The notes: generated from the sequence alone by a model not told the origin. A stretch of DNA of 64,000 bases from Anaerovorax sp. IOR16 (GCF_017168145.1 NZ_JADQTL010000009.1:1293775-1357774); one strand, 5' to 3'; shown: positions 34,434-43,676, counted from the first letter of the stretch. Program-made: numbers and translations.

Positions 34434-35270
34434 ATGAACGATACAACGATAACATTTGATAAACTTACTATTTCACAACAAGATTTTTTGCGTTTGGTTC
34501 AATTTGTTCAAAAGAATTATGGAATTAATCTTCTGCAAAAAAAGCATCTAATTGAAAGTAGACTTGCTTCAACAATAAAATCCAAAGGATTTACTTCGTT
34601 TTCACAATACGTAGAATATATCCTTAATACAAATAATCCAAAAGATTTAGAAGTGCTATTAAATAAATTGACGACAAATCATACTTTTTTTATGAGAGAA
34701 CATAGCCACTTTGATTTTTTTCGCGATACCATTTTACCTAATATTGAAAAATTAAAGAGGTCCAAAAAATCTTTAAGCATTTGGAGCGCTGGCTGTTCAA
34801 GCGGGCAAGAGCCTTATACACTCTCAATGATATTATCTGATTATTTTAAAAATAAACCTGGCTGGGATACCCGCGTTCTTGCCACAGATATTTCTATGAA
34901 CGTATTAAACCAAGCAAAGGAAGCAATTTATACAAAAGATGATATTAAAGAATTACCACAAAGCTGGCAAAGAAATTACTTAACTGCATTAAATGAAGAT
35001 CAATATACTTTTATTCCAAAAATTAAAAATAATGTAATATTTAAGGAGTTTAACCTGATGAATCCGATTCAGTTTAAAATACCTTTTGATGTTATTTTTT
35101 GTAGAAATGTAATGATTTATTTTGACCAGCCTACAAAAGATGCTTTAATACAACGTTTTTATAAAGCGACAAACTCCGGCGGCTATTTACTGATCGGGCA
35201 TTCTGAAACATTGAATAAGGAAAATTGTCCTTATCAATATTTAATGCCCGCAACGTATCAGAAAAAATAA
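34434..35270 (+). CDS. cheR: Chemoreceptor methyltransferase CheR
   Basis: A 278-residue S-adenosylmethionine-dependent methyltransferase that methylates receptor glutamates. The N-terminal helical domain (ESRLASTIKSKGF) is followed by the SAM-binding core SIWSAGCSSGQEPYTL, the acidic ATDIS and the active-site region VIFCRNVMIYFD. It is of usual length and lies between cheW and cheB. Confidence 0.95.
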   Translation: MNDTTITFDKLTISQQDFLRLVQFVQKNYGINLLQKKHLIESRLASTIKSKGFTSFSQYVEYILNTNNPKDLEVLLNKLTTNHTFFMREHSHFDFFRDTILPNIEKLKRSKKSLSIWSAGCSSGQEPYTLSMILSDYFKNKPGWDTRVLATDISMNVLNQAKEAIYTKDDIKELPQSWQRNYLTALNEDQYTFIPKIKNNVIFKEFNLMNPIQFKIPFDVIFCRNVMIYFDQPTKDALIQRFYKATNSGGYLLIGHSETLNKENCPYQYLMPATYQKK

Positions 35271-35303
35271 TCTGCCAACATATGAAATAAGGAGGGATTT
35301 TTC

Positions 35304-36398
35304 ATGATTCCCACAAAAAAAATAAAAATCCTTGTTGTGGATGATTCCGTTTTTTTTCGAAAGGTTCTTATTGACAATCTTTCAAAGTATCCGCAATTTG
35401 AAATAATTGGTTATGCCATCGACCCAATGGATGCGATGTCAAAAATTCCAACACTAAAACCGGATGTCATTACTTTAGATGTAGAAATGCCTAAAATGAC
35501 AGGTATTGAATTTTTAAAATACCTCCTTCCACGTCATTCCATTCCAGTGGTTCTTGTTAGCTCTTTAAACATTAGTGTTTTTGATGCTTTATCCGCAGGA
35601 GCTATTGATTTTGTAAGAAAACCTGACATGCAAGAACAAAGTAAAGTAGATTCCTTTATTAAGGAACTTGCCGGAAAAATTTCCATTGCTTCAAAATCTA
35701 AAGTAAGAATTACACCTACGATAAAACCTGCAATTATACCACCAACGCCATTATCAACGCTTCCTCCAAAGCCAGACAGTTCTTTATTAAGCAAAATTAC
35801 ATCGCTAAAACAATCGCCAAAATTAGATAATATTATCATTGCACTTGGCGCGTCAACTGGTGGGACCGAAGCAACATTAGAAGTATTAAAAAATTTGCCA
35901 GCAAATACTCCCGGTATGGTTATTGTCCAACACATGCCTGCCGGATTCACTAAAATGTACGCTGAACGCCTCAATCGACTTTGCCCTATGGAAGTAAAAG
36001 AAGCAGTGACCGGAGATAAAATCGTTCGTGGCAGAGTCCTTCTGGCCCCAGGTGAATTGCAGATGCGTGTTGTAAAAATAGGATCCGAATACTCTGTTAA
36101 ATGTCAGCCCGGTGAAAAGGTCAGCGGCCATTGCCCTTCTGTAGATTTACTATTTAATTCTGTAGCAGAAACAGCAGGAGCAAATTCTGTTGGTATTATA
36201 ATGACCGGTATGGGAAAAGATGGTGCCGAAGGATTATTAAATATGCGAAAAAAAGGAGCATACACCATTGGCCAAGACGAAGCTTCTTGCGTTGTTTACG
36301 GCATGCCTATGGTTGCATACAACATTGGAGCCGTTACAATCCAAACTTCTTGTGGTAACATTGCCGGAACATTAAAAAATTATTTGAATCGTTTATAA
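35304..36398 (+). CDS. cheB: Chemoreceptor methylesterase CheB
   Basis: A 364-residue response regulator with an N-terminal receiver (VVDDSVFFRK, phosphorylated Asp in ITLDVEMPKMTG, Lys in VRKPD), a Pro-rich linker (about 135-165), and a C-terminal esterase. The catalytic Ser, His and Asp are visible in GASTGG, VQHMPAGF and MTGMGKDGA. It removes methyl groups from receptors. AGGAGG lies upstream of the ATG. It precedes the FtsA-like gene by 46 bases. Confidence 0.96.
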   Translation: MIPTKKIKILVVDDSVFFRKVLIDNLSKYPQFEIIGYAIDPMDAMSKIPTLKPDVITLDVEMPKMTGIEFLKYLLPRHSIPVVLVSSLNISVFDALSAGAIDFVRKPDMQEQSKVDSFIKELAGKISIASKSKVRITPTIKPAIIPPTPLSTLPPKPDSSLLSKITSLKQSPKLDNIIIALGASTGGTEATLEVLKNLPANTPGMVIVQHMPAGFTKMYAERLNRLCPMEVKEAVTGDKIVRGRVLLAPGELQMRVVKIGSEYSVKCQPGEKVSGHCPSVDLLFNSVAETAGANSVGIIMTGMGKDGAEGLLNMRKKGAYTIGQDEASCVVYGMPMVAYNIGAVTIQTSCGNIAGTLKNYLNRL

Positions 36399-36444
36399 TC
36401 ATTAATATCTTAATAGAAGCAAACAAGAAAAGGAGTAATTTCGA

Positions 36445-38445
36445 TTGAAAAACGAAACGAATATAGAACAAATAGAAAAAACAGAATTGAAAAAAGAAAA
36501 CATCCAGCCTGATAACATTTTCTTTGCATTAGATATTGGTACTCGCTCCGTTGTAGGTATGATTGGAACCAAAGAAAATGATATCTATAAGGTTTTGGAT
36601 TATGAACAAGCCTTTCATAAAGTGCGTGCCATGCGTGATGGTCAAATCGAAGATATTGATTTGGTTTGTCAGGCTGTAAATCATGTAAAATCCACCTTAG
36701 AAGCGCGCTTTGGCTATTCTCTGAAGCGTGCTTCTATTGCTGCCGCTGGAAGAGCTTTAAAAACTGCAAAAGCAACCGCACAACAAGAAATCCCAGAAGA
36801 TACGCCGATTACAACAGAAACCATTCGTTCCATTGAATATCATGCCATTTCTGCTGCTCAAGAAAATTTTTCACAAGAAATGTCCTCCCAGGAAGATGGA
36901 CAAACATTTTCTTGTGTTGGTTACAGCGTTTCAGGCTATTGGCTGGATGGATACCCAATCAGTAATTTAAGTGGACATAAAGGAAAAAATGTTCGTGCTG
37001 AAATTATTGCGGCTTTTTTACCGTTTACTGTAATGCGAAGCTTATATGCAGTAACCAGCCGCTGTGGATTAGACGTTGAAAATATGACTCTAGAGCCAAT
37101 TGCTGCGATTAATGCCATTGTTCCAAAAGATATTCGATTGCTGAACATTGCCATCGCCGATATCGGTGCGGGTACTACAGATATTGCCATTTCAAAAAAT
37201 GGAAGCATTATTGCTTATGACATGGTTACCACAGCCGGAGATGAAATTACAGAGGCTCTAATGAAACATTATTTAGTAGATTTTGATACAGGTGAACGTG
37301 TCAAACGTTCTCTTAGTAATGCATCTGGTGAAATATCCTTTTTTGACATTTTGGGTACTCAATATCGTTTATCTACTGAAGAAATACTGAAAGTAATTCA
37401 ACCGGCATTGTCGGAACTCTGTACTTCTATTGCAAAAAGCATTATACAACTTAATGAAGGCTCACCTGTCGCCACGTTCCTAATCGGCGGTGGAAGCCAG
37501 ACGCCCGGTCTTTGCAAAATTTTATCTGAAAAGTTAGATTTACCGGAAAATCGAGTTGCGCTTGGTGGTCTCAATCCATATAAAAATATCGAGCTTTGCT
37601 CCGAAGCTTTGCTCAGCCCAGAATTTGTAACACCAATTGGAATTGGAGCAATTTCTCTGCTTTATCATGGCATAGATTTTTTTGCAATTACTGTTAATGA
37701 GAAAAAAATTATGCTATTGGATTCCAATCATATTACCGTACTTGATGCATTACTTTTAGCAGGGATTAAAGCAACAAGTTTAATGGGAGTCTCCCCTCGC
37801 CCTTTAACTTTTTATGTGAATGGTGAAAAACATGTAGATCGAGGCACGCCAGCTGTTGCGGGAGAATTATATCGAAATGGCCAACCTGCTTCCATAGAAA
37901 CTGCGATAGAAAGAGGCGATTCTATTATTGCAATTACTGCGATAAATGGAGTTTCTCCTCAAATATCAATTGCAGATTTATTAAAAGATTTTACAGCCGA
38001 AATGGATGTTACCGTAAATGGATTTACGGTTGAAAAAGAGTATATGGTTAAATCAATGGATGACATTTGGATCGTTCCGAAGCCTCAAATTCTAAATCAT
38101 GCATTTGAAACCTCGGTAGAAGAAATCTCAGAATCAGAAATGATTCAGAACGCATCAGAATCGCAGGAAATACAATTTCAAAACCCAACACCAAAAGAAT
38201 TAGAAGAAGAAAAAAGCGTTCCCTCAATTACAAAAAAAATATCTGTATGCTTAAACGATAAATGGATAGAAGTTCCATATGTTACAAATCAAGCGCCTTG
38301 CTTTTTCGATTTACTTAATTATTCCGATATTGATCCGGAACATCCGCAGGGAAATCTACTCTTAAAATTAAACGGATTGGATGCATCCTTTGTAACTTCC
38401 CTTCAAGATGGGGATCATGCAGAAATTGGATGGGAAAAAAGATAA
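36445..38445 (+). CDS. Long FtsA/PilM-like actin-fold protein with C-terminal beta-grasp-like domains
   Basis: A 666-residue protein. Residues about 25-415 form an FtsA-like actin fold: phosphate 1 FALDIGTRSVVG, the 1C-like insert with SGYWLDGYPI, phosphate 2 IADIGAGTTDIAI, and adenosine site FLIGGGSQTPGL. Residues about 420-560 and 595-666 look like two ubiquitin/ThiS-type domains (FYVNGEKHVDRGTP and LQDGDHAEIGWE) joined by an acidic linker. The start is TTG with AAGGAG upstream. Long FtsA-like proteins of this layout exist in clostridia apart from the divisome FtsA; the role is unknown to me. Here it closes the che operon. Confidence 0.7.
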   Translation: MKNETNIEQIEKTELKKENIQPDNIFFALDIGTRSVVGMIGTKENDIYKVLDYEQAFHKVRAMRDGQIEDIDLVCQAVNHVKSTLEARFGYSLKRASIAAAGRALKTAKATAQQEIPEDTPITTETIRSIEYHAISAAQENFSQEMSSQEDGQTFSCVGYSVSGYWLDGYPISNLSGHKGKNVRAEIIAAFLPFTVMRSLYAVTSRCGLDVENMTLEPIAAINAIVPKDIRLLNIAIADIGAGTTDIAISKNGSIIAYDMVTTAGDEITEALMKHYLVDFDTGERVKRSLSNASGEISFFDILGTQYRLSTEEILKVIQPALSELCTSIAKSIIQLNEGSPVATFLIGGGSQTPGLCKILSEKLDLPENRVALGGLNPYKNIELCSEALLSPEFVTPIGIGAISLLYHGIDFFAITVNEKKIMLLDSNHITVLDALLLAGIKATSLMGVSPRPLTFYVNGEKHVDRGTPAVAGELYRNGQPASIETAIERGDSIIAITAINGVSPQISIADLLKDFTAEMDVTVNGFTVEKEYMVKSMDDIWIVPKPQILNHAFETSVEEISESEMIQNASESQEIQFQNPTPKELEEEKSVPSITKKISVCLNDKWIEVPYVTNQAPCFFDLLNYSDIDPEHPQGNLLLKLNGLDASFVTSLQDGDHAEIGWEKR

Positions 38446-38455
38446 ACTTCATTTA

Positions 38456-38486
38456 AAAGATACATTTTCTATAAAAATGTATCTTT
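38456..38486 (+). repeat. Left copy of 31-bp direct repeat (target duplication, terminator hairpin)
   Basis: A 31-bp near-palindromic sequence, identical and in the same orientation to 40075-40105, abuts the left end of the insertion sequence. It folds as a terminator stem (AAAGATACAT with ATGTATCTTT), ten bases past the FtsA-like stop. This left copy has lost its U tract; the right copy keeps it. Confidence 0.85.
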
Positions 38487-38489
38487 CAG

Positions 38490-38532
38490 ACTGTAGACAA
38501 GGATATCTCTATCTTTGCCTACAGTTTTTTTT
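38490..38532 (+). terminator. Intrinsic terminator inside the left end of the insertion sequence
   Basis: ACTGTAG and CTACAGT, with inner AAGGAT/ATCTTT pairing, form a long hairpin followed by eight U on the plus strand. It uses part of the left inverted repeat as one arm. It would stop transcripts entering the element from the che operon and thereby replace the operon's original terminator. Confidence 0.75.
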
Positions 38533-38552
38533 ACATAATGTAATACATTTTA

Positions 38553-38581
38553 TTGTATTTATGGTAAAATATATGTATAAA
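38553..38581 (+). promoter_or_regulatory. Candidate transposase promoter
   Basis: TTGTAT (38553-38558) and TATAAA (38576-38581) are 17 bases apart, just ahead of a GGAGG ribosome site at 38587. An alternative -10, TAAAAT, lies at 38565-38570. One of the two probably serves the transposase. Confidence 0.4.
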
Positions 38582-38601
38582 TACATGGAGGTATTTGCTT
38601 T

Positions 38602-39965
38602 ATGATGGGTAAGAAAGATTTATTAGGTCGTGATCAATTTCAAATGGTAACCTTGAATTCTCTTGTTCCACAAGATCATATTATTCGTAAGATAGATACT
38701 GCGATTAATCTCTCTTTCATTTATGACCTTGTAAAAGATTTGTATTCTGATGTGGGAAAAGAAAGCATCGATCCTGTTGTCTTAATTAAAATTACCCTCA
38801 TTCAATATACCTTTGGTATTCGATCCATGAGACAGACCATTAAAGAAATTCAAACGAATGTAGCTTATCGATGGTATCTTGGTTATAGTTTAGAGGAAGA
38901 AATTCCTCACTTTTCTACCTTTGGTAAAAACTACTCTCGTCGGTTTCAAAATACTGACTTATTCGAACAAATCTTTCAAAGAGTCATTGCTGAAATCATG
39001 GAATATGAATTCATTAATTCAGAAAGCATTTTCATTGACGGTACACATATTAAAGCAAGTGCAAATAACCATAACAGTGAAAAAGAAACCGTTTTGGAAT
39101 CCGTTAAATACTATGAAAAAGAACTAATGAAAGAAATTAACGAAGATCGCATTGAACGAGGAAAACAAGCTTGTAAAAAAAAACGGAAGCCAAAGAAAAG
39201 ACAAAAGTAATCAAGAAAAGTACCGTAGATCCGGATTGCGGCGTATTTCATAAAGGAAAGCATAAGGTAGTATTTGCTTATGCTGCAAATGTAGCTTGCG
39301 ATCGAAACAATTACATACTTGCTTTTCATACAAATCCAGGAAATGTACATGACTCAGTTGCATTCCCAAAGATTTATGAAAAAGTAAAAAGATATAAAGG
39401 TGTAAAAAATATTGTAATGGATTCCGGATATAAAACACCTGCAATTGCTAGAGAAATACTCAAAGATAAACGAATTCCTATCCTACCATACAAACGACCT
39501 ATGACAAAAAATGGTTATTTTAAAAAACACGAATATGCTTATGATGAATACTATGATTGCTTTGTATGCCCAGAAAACCAAGTGTTAAACTATACTACAA
39601 CAAATAGAGAAGGGTATCGGGAATATAAGAGTAAAGGAGAAATTTGCAAGAGTTGCCCTTCCTTATCAGAATGCACAGCAAGTAAAGACCATGTAAAAGT
39701 AGTCACACGTCATATATGGGAAAACTACATAGAGCAATGTGAGGACATTCGTCATACTCCAAAGTATCGAGATCTTTACAAACTACGGAGTCAAACCATT
39801 GAGCGAGTCTTTGCCGATGCAAAAGAAAAACATAATATGCGTTATACACAATATCGAGGGATTCAGAAGATAGAAATGGAACTGAATCTTCTTTTTGCGT
39901 CCATGAATCTAAAAAAACTAGCAACATGGATTCATAAATCTGAAAGAAGGAATCAAATGGCATAG
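38602..39965 (+). pseudogene. IS1182-family transposase, split by a -1 frame change at an A9 run
   Basis: The first frame (38602-39210) encodes the DUF772-type N-terminal domain and the first catalytic Asp (IFIDGTHIKAS). The remaining product continues in the -1 frame to 39965, with the second Asp (IVMDSGYK), a Cys-rich insert (ICKSCPSLSEC) and the Glu (TIERVFADAKE). The join falls at a run of nine A at 39175-39183. One extra A, a -1 ribosomal slip or transcript slippage would restore a protein of about 454 residues. So it is either programmed, freshly broken, or a sequencing error in a homopolymer. Confidence 0.8.
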
Positions 39966-40014
39966 AGATATCCTTTTATTTTTTCTTTTTTTAAAAGCTT
40001 TATAGAAAAAATAG

Positions 40015-40062
40015 AAAATACCTTGCAGAAATTATAAGAATATAAATTTAGCAAGGTATTTT
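40015..40062. terminator. Hairpin at the right end of the insertion sequence
   Basis: A perfect 12-bp stem, AAAATACCTTGC with GCAAGGTATTTT, lies 50 bases after the transposase and next to the right inverted repeat. A U-rich tract follows on the minus strand (TTTTCTATTTTTTC), so it may mainly stop antisense transcription; it may also end the transposase message. Confidence 0.55.
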
Positions 40063-40074
40063 GTCTACAGTCTG

Positions 40075-40105
40075 AAAGATACATTTTCTATAAAAATGTA
40101 TCTTT
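40075..40105 (+). repeat. Right copy of 31-bp direct repeat, retaining the terminator U tract
   Basis: Identical to 38456-38486 and in the same orientation. Here the stem is followed by six T in total, so this copy reads as a complete intrinsic terminator for the plus strand. I infer that the original terminator of the cheA-ftsA-like operon stood here before the insertion. Confidence 0.85.
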
Positions 40106-40119
40106 TTTAATTAAAAATA

Positions 40120-40146
40120 TAAAGATTCTTCTAAAATGGTCGATGT
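40120..40146 (+). promoter_or_regulatory. Sigma-28 (FliA) promoter of the flgM operon
   Basis: TAAA (40120-40123), 15 bases, then GTCGATGT (40139-40146), compared with the sigma-28 consensus TAAA-N15-GCCGATAT: a perfect -35 and spacing and six of eight -10 bases. It lies 70 bases before flgM and 45 bases beyond the insertion sequence. It is the best sigma-28 match I found in a promoter position. Confidence 0.65.
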
Positions 40147-40215
40147 AATGTTTGTATGATAATAGTATTTCATATGCAATGATTGCATTTGTTTTACAAA
40201 TATGGGGGTATTACC

Positions 40216-40527
40216 ATGAAAATCACAAATAATGATAGAACATCTGGAATTGTAAATTCCACTAGTTTGAAAAAATTGAATAAAATTTCAACTTCATCAT
40301 CACAAAAAAATGCGGAATTTGATCAATTAACGATCAGCCAAACTCCTACTACAATGAAAAGCGACGAACAGTTTATCTCATTATTAAAAAACCAATTATC
40401 TTCTGAGGTTAAAACGGGAGCTTCTCAATATAAAATAGTTGATTTAAGCAAACAAATTGCGCTAGATAAATACGATAAGAATCTTGCTGAAATTGCCAGA
40501 AAAATTCTTATGGATCAAGAGGTATAA
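40216..40527 (+). CDS. flgM: Anti-sigma-28 factor FlgM
   Basis: About 103 residues. FlgM holds FliA inactive until the hook is complete and it is exported. The C-terminal half fits the family (QYKIVDLSKQIALDKYDKN with LAEIARKILMD); the N-terminal part is polar and probably disordered. The ATG at 40216 is preceded by GGGGG; an upstream in-frame ATG at 40183 has no ribosome site. It heads flgM-flgN-flgK-flgL, as in Bacillus. Confidence 0.85.
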   Translation: MKITNNDRTSGIVNSTSLKKLNKISTSSSQKNAEFDQLTISQTPTTMKSDEQFISLLKNQLSSEVKTGASQYKIVDLSKQIALDKYDKNLAEIARKILMDQEV

Positions 40528-40529
40528 TT

Positions 40530-41006
40530 ATGAATGATATTTTAAACTTTTGCAACGTAATGAAAGATATTACACGCCTTCTTGATTCTGTTATTTCTTT
40601 AGAAAATAAAAAACTGGAATTCATAGCTGCAAACAACATCACCGAATTAGATGTAATTATGAAAGAAGAACAAGCAATCATCTTACAATTTCGAGGATTA
40701 GAAAAGAAGCGAGAACAAGTTCAAGTCGACTTAGGACTTTCTTCCCTTACTTTTCGTGAAATGATAGAACAAAGTCCATCACCTAATAAGGAAACACTTT
40801 CTAGGGTATATCAAGAAATGAACGAAAAAATGAAAGAAGTAAAAGCGGTAACTGATTGTACAAAAAAATACATTGAACTTCATTTACATAGCTTAGATCT
40901 TTTAATTACAAACTTACAAAATGGTAAAAGCAATATAAATTATAATAAAACTGGAGAAAAACAACCACGTGAAATGTCACCTAAATTTACACGTATAAAA
41001 ATTTAG
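40530..41006 (+). CDS. flgN: Flagellar export chaperone FlgN
   Basis: A 158-residue helical chaperone for the hook-filament junction proteins FlgK and FlgL. It shows the family pattern of a long N-terminal helix with LISLEN-like and LEFIAANNITELD segments, and QIILQ-type heptads. It starts three bases after flgM and lies directly ahead of flgK, the standard position. Sequence conservation in this family is low, so the call leans on context. Confidence 0.85.
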   Translation: MNDILNFCNVMKDITRLLDSVISLENKKLEFIAANNITELDVIMKEEQAIILQFRGLEKKREQVQVDLGLSSLTFREMIEQSPSPNKETLSRVYQEMNEKMKEVKAVTDCTKKYIELHLHSLDLLITNLQNGKSNINYNKTGEKQPREMSPKFTRIKI

Positions 41007-41027
41007 GAAATAAGGAGGTAACTTTCA

Positions 41028-42653
41028 ATGCTCCGTTCAACCTTTTATGGATTTACAACCGCATTATCAGCATTAAATATTAGTCAGAAAGCACTCGATG
41101 TTACCGGCCAAAACATAGCAAATATGAATACTGCCGGTTATACAAGACAACGATTGGATTTATATAGTGTTCGTTCTGCAAGCTATGGTGATCGTTATGC
41201 AAGCAGAGATGCTCATTTTATCGGACAAGGAGTCGGTGTTACAAATGTTTCTCAGGCAAGAGACCCTTTCTTGGATGTCCGATTTCGAAGAGAAGCCGCT
41301 AAGCTTGGAGAAACCGATGCTAATTTGGGAGTCATGGAAGATTTGGAAAGCTTATTTGATGAAACGCAAAAAACAGCTTTACAGGGACAATTCCAAGATT
41401 TAATTAATCAGTTTCAAACACTTTCTGATCATGCCGGTTTTATGGAATTTGATCACATTGTTCGTTCCTCTGCAGAATCTCTAACAAAGCTTCTATCCCA
41501 ATATTCTTCCGAGCTCAGCTCCATTCGTGAGCAAGAAGAATATAACATGGAGAACGTAACGGTTACAAAAGTAAATGATTTACTTAAAGATATCTCAAAC
41601 TTGAATAAAACAATAAAAGAAAGTCAAATTTTTGGTAACGCATCCTTGGAATTGTTAGATCAAAGAAACTTACTTATTGATGAATTATCTACCTATATGA
41701 ACATCAATGTTACCTCTACACCAACCGAAGTTTCAAAAGGTATTGTGGTGGATGAACTACGCATTGACCTATTAGGAAGTGATGGTGCAGTCTGCCTACT
41801 TAAGGATACAGAAATGGTCTCCTTCTCTTCCGCAAAAGATGCCGATGGTTTAACTCATATTTCAATCACAGATACTTTTAATGCAGATGGGGACGATGCT
41901 ACACAAAATCTAACGGATATTACAGAAAAATTTACTACAGGAATTTTCAAAGGATCTTTGGATGCTTTGAACAAATCCGGTGAATTCGATACTCCTCCAA
42001 ATGAAATCAGAGGTATCGGTTATTATGAAAAACGCATGGATTTACTTGCCTCTACTTTTGCAGAAAAATTTAATGATGCCAATTCTATTGCAAACCCTAG
42101 TTTTGATCCATCATTACCAATCGGTCCTACCAATGAGAAATATTTAGAGTACAAACCATTATTTGTTTCTAAAACGGATCCAAATGGTCCGATTACAGCG
42201 AAAAACATCACCATTGCGTCTGGTTGGTTGGAAGGAACCTATGGCATTACCTGCAGTAAAACCCCTCCTGTAGGCACAGGAGATAATTCAGGTGCCAACG
42301 ATAATATTTCTTACATGATTGATTTGTTTAATAAAGATTTTGATTTTACCATAACACGGTCGGATGGTACAACACAAAATTTATTTAAAGGTACTTTCGA
42401 GGAATTCAATGCCGATACGAGCAATGTACTCGCTCTAAACGTAAAATCACTGAATTCTTCTCTTGATAATTATTTATCCGTGGTAAATAACATTGCCGAT
42501 TTACGTGACAATATCTCTGCCGTATCTTTGGATGAAGAAGGTGTTAATCTTCTTCACTATCAAAAATCTTATAACGCCGCCGCTCGATTAATGACTACAT
42601 TGGACGAAGCACTTGACACGATTATTAATCGCATGGGCACCGTAGGCTTATAA
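41028..42653 (+). CDS. flgK: Hook-filament junction protein FlgK (HAP1)
   Basis: A 541-residue junction protein. The N-terminal rod-type motif reads ALDVTGQNIANMNTAGYTRQR, split here as VTGQNIANMNTAGYTRQ, and the C-terminus has the matching LLHYQKSYNAAARLMTTLDE. It connects the hook to the filament. AGGAGG precedes the ATG. It is followed after 12 bases by flgL. Confidence 0.95.
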   Translation: MLRSTFYGFTTALSALNISQKALDVTGQNIANMNTAGYTRQRLDLYSVRSASYGDRYASRDAHFIGQGVGVTNVSQARDPFLDVRFRREAAKLGETDANLGVMEDLESLFDETQKTALQGQFQDLINQFQTLSDHAGFMEFDHIVRSSAESLTKLLSQYSSELSSIREQEEYNMENVTVTKVNDLLKDISNLNKTIKESQIFGNASLELLDQRNLLIDELSTYMNINVTSTPTEVSKGIVVDELRIDLLGSDGAVCLLKDTEMVSFSSAKDADGLTHISITDTFNADGDDATQNLTDITEKFTTGIFKGSLDALNKSGEFDTPPNEIRGIGYYEKRMDLLASTFAEKFNDANSIANPSFDPSLPIGPTNEKYLEYKPLFVSKTDPNGPITAKNITIASGWLEGTYGITCSKTPPVGTGDNSGANDNISYMIDLFNKDFDFTITRSDGTTQNLFKGTFEEFNADTSNVLALNVKSLNSSLDNYLSVVNNIADLRDNISAVSLDEEGVNLLHYQKSYNAAARLMTTLDEALDTIINRMGTVGL

Positions 42654-42665
42654 TAGGAGGATTTT

Positions 42666-43676
42666 ATGAGAATTACAACACATTCTATCATGCGAAACTA
42701 CAACAGTAGCTTACACCGTGTTTTATCAGATTTAAGTGTAGCAAGAGAAAAGGTAAATACAAAAAGAAAATATTTAAAAGCATCTGAATCACCGGCTGAT
42801 GCTGCAAAAGCTTATCGTTTACGACGAGAAATGTCTAAAACAGAAAGTTATTTATCAAATGTACAAAACGTACAGTCGACCTATGATAACATTGAAAGCA
42901 GCATGATGACCATTTCTAAATATGCCGATGATGTACATATAAAATCTTTGGAAGCTGTAAATGGCACAATCTCTCAAAATCAAAATCAAAGAAAAATCAT
43001 TGCAACGGAAATTCGTAGTATTCAAAAAGCAGCAGTCATGGAGTTGAATGCACAATTTGAAGGAGAATACCTTTTTGGAGGAAGCAGTACAAAGGAACTT
43101 CCTTTTCAATTATCCGATGATGGAAAACTTACATTTCGTGGTATTGACGTGAATGCCCCTGTCGGATCCGATGATTACAAAGCATTAGAAAAAATGTCAA
43201 ATGAAAAAATATTTATTGACCTAGGTTTTGGTATGAGTTTAGATTCAAACAATCAAGTCGAAGAAAGCAGCGCCTTTAATGTTTCTATGCCGGGTATTAA
43301 ATTTTTAGGCTTTGGACAAGACGAAAGCGGTATATCAAACAATCTAATAAATACTATGGGAGAAATTGCAAACATCCTAGAATCCAAAGAGTTTAATGCT
43401 TCGGATTTAAAACCCTATACTGATAAATTAGAAGAAGAACGTACAAAAGTTCTTGTAAATGTAACACAGCTTGGTAGTACTACTACATTTTTAGAAAATA
43501 CTAAAAACCGTCTTGAGGACAATGAATATGGTCTTAATAATAAAATTGTACAGACAGAGTATATCGATTTAGAATCTGCTATTACTGATTTTAAAATGCA
43601 GGAATATGTATATCAAGCTGCATTAAAAATGGGCAACCGTATCCTCAGTTCTTCATTCATTGATTTTATGAAATAA
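42666..43676 (+). CDS. flgL: Hook-filament junction protein FlgL (HAP3)
   Basis: A 336-residue flagellin-like junction protein. The flagellin-type N-terminus is recognisable in SLHRVLSDLSVAREKVNTKR and ASESPADAAKAYRL, and the C-terminus in LESAITDFKMQEYVYQAAL. It joins FlgK to the first flagellin ring. AGGAGG lies upstream of the ATG. Confidence 0.94.
   Translation: MRITTHSIMRNYNSSLHRVLSDLSVAREKVNTKRKYLKASESPADAAKAYRLRREMSKTESYLSNVQNVQSTYDNIESSMMTISKYADDVHIKSLEAVNGTISQNQNQRKIIATEIRSIQKAAVMELNAQFEGEYLFGGSSTKELPFQLSDDGKLTFRGIDVNAPVGSDDYKALEKMSNEKIFIDLGFGMSLDSNNQVEESSAFNVSMPGIKFLGFGQDESGISNNLINTMGEIANILESKEFNASDLKPYTDKLEEERTKVLVNVTQLGSTTTFLENTKNRLEDNEYGLNNKIVQTEYIDLESAITDFKMQEYVYQAALKMGNRILSSSFIDFMK

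Larger units (their letters stand above)
38487..40074 (+). mobile_element. IS1182-family insertion sequence, 1588 bp
   Basis: Bounded by 14-bp perfect inverted repeats (CAGACTGTAGACAA at 38487-38500 and its complement at 40061-40074) and flanked by a 31-bp direct repeat. It encodes one transposase split by a -1 frame change. Both ends carry strong hairpins. It inserted immediately downstream of the che-ftsA-like operon, between it and the flgM operon, without damaging either. Confidence 0.88.

Noticed and set aside
38408..38605. Short plus-strand frame spanning the FtsA-like stop and the left end of the insertion sequence
   Set aside because: It is created by the insertion junction, crosses two hairpins and has no ribosome site.
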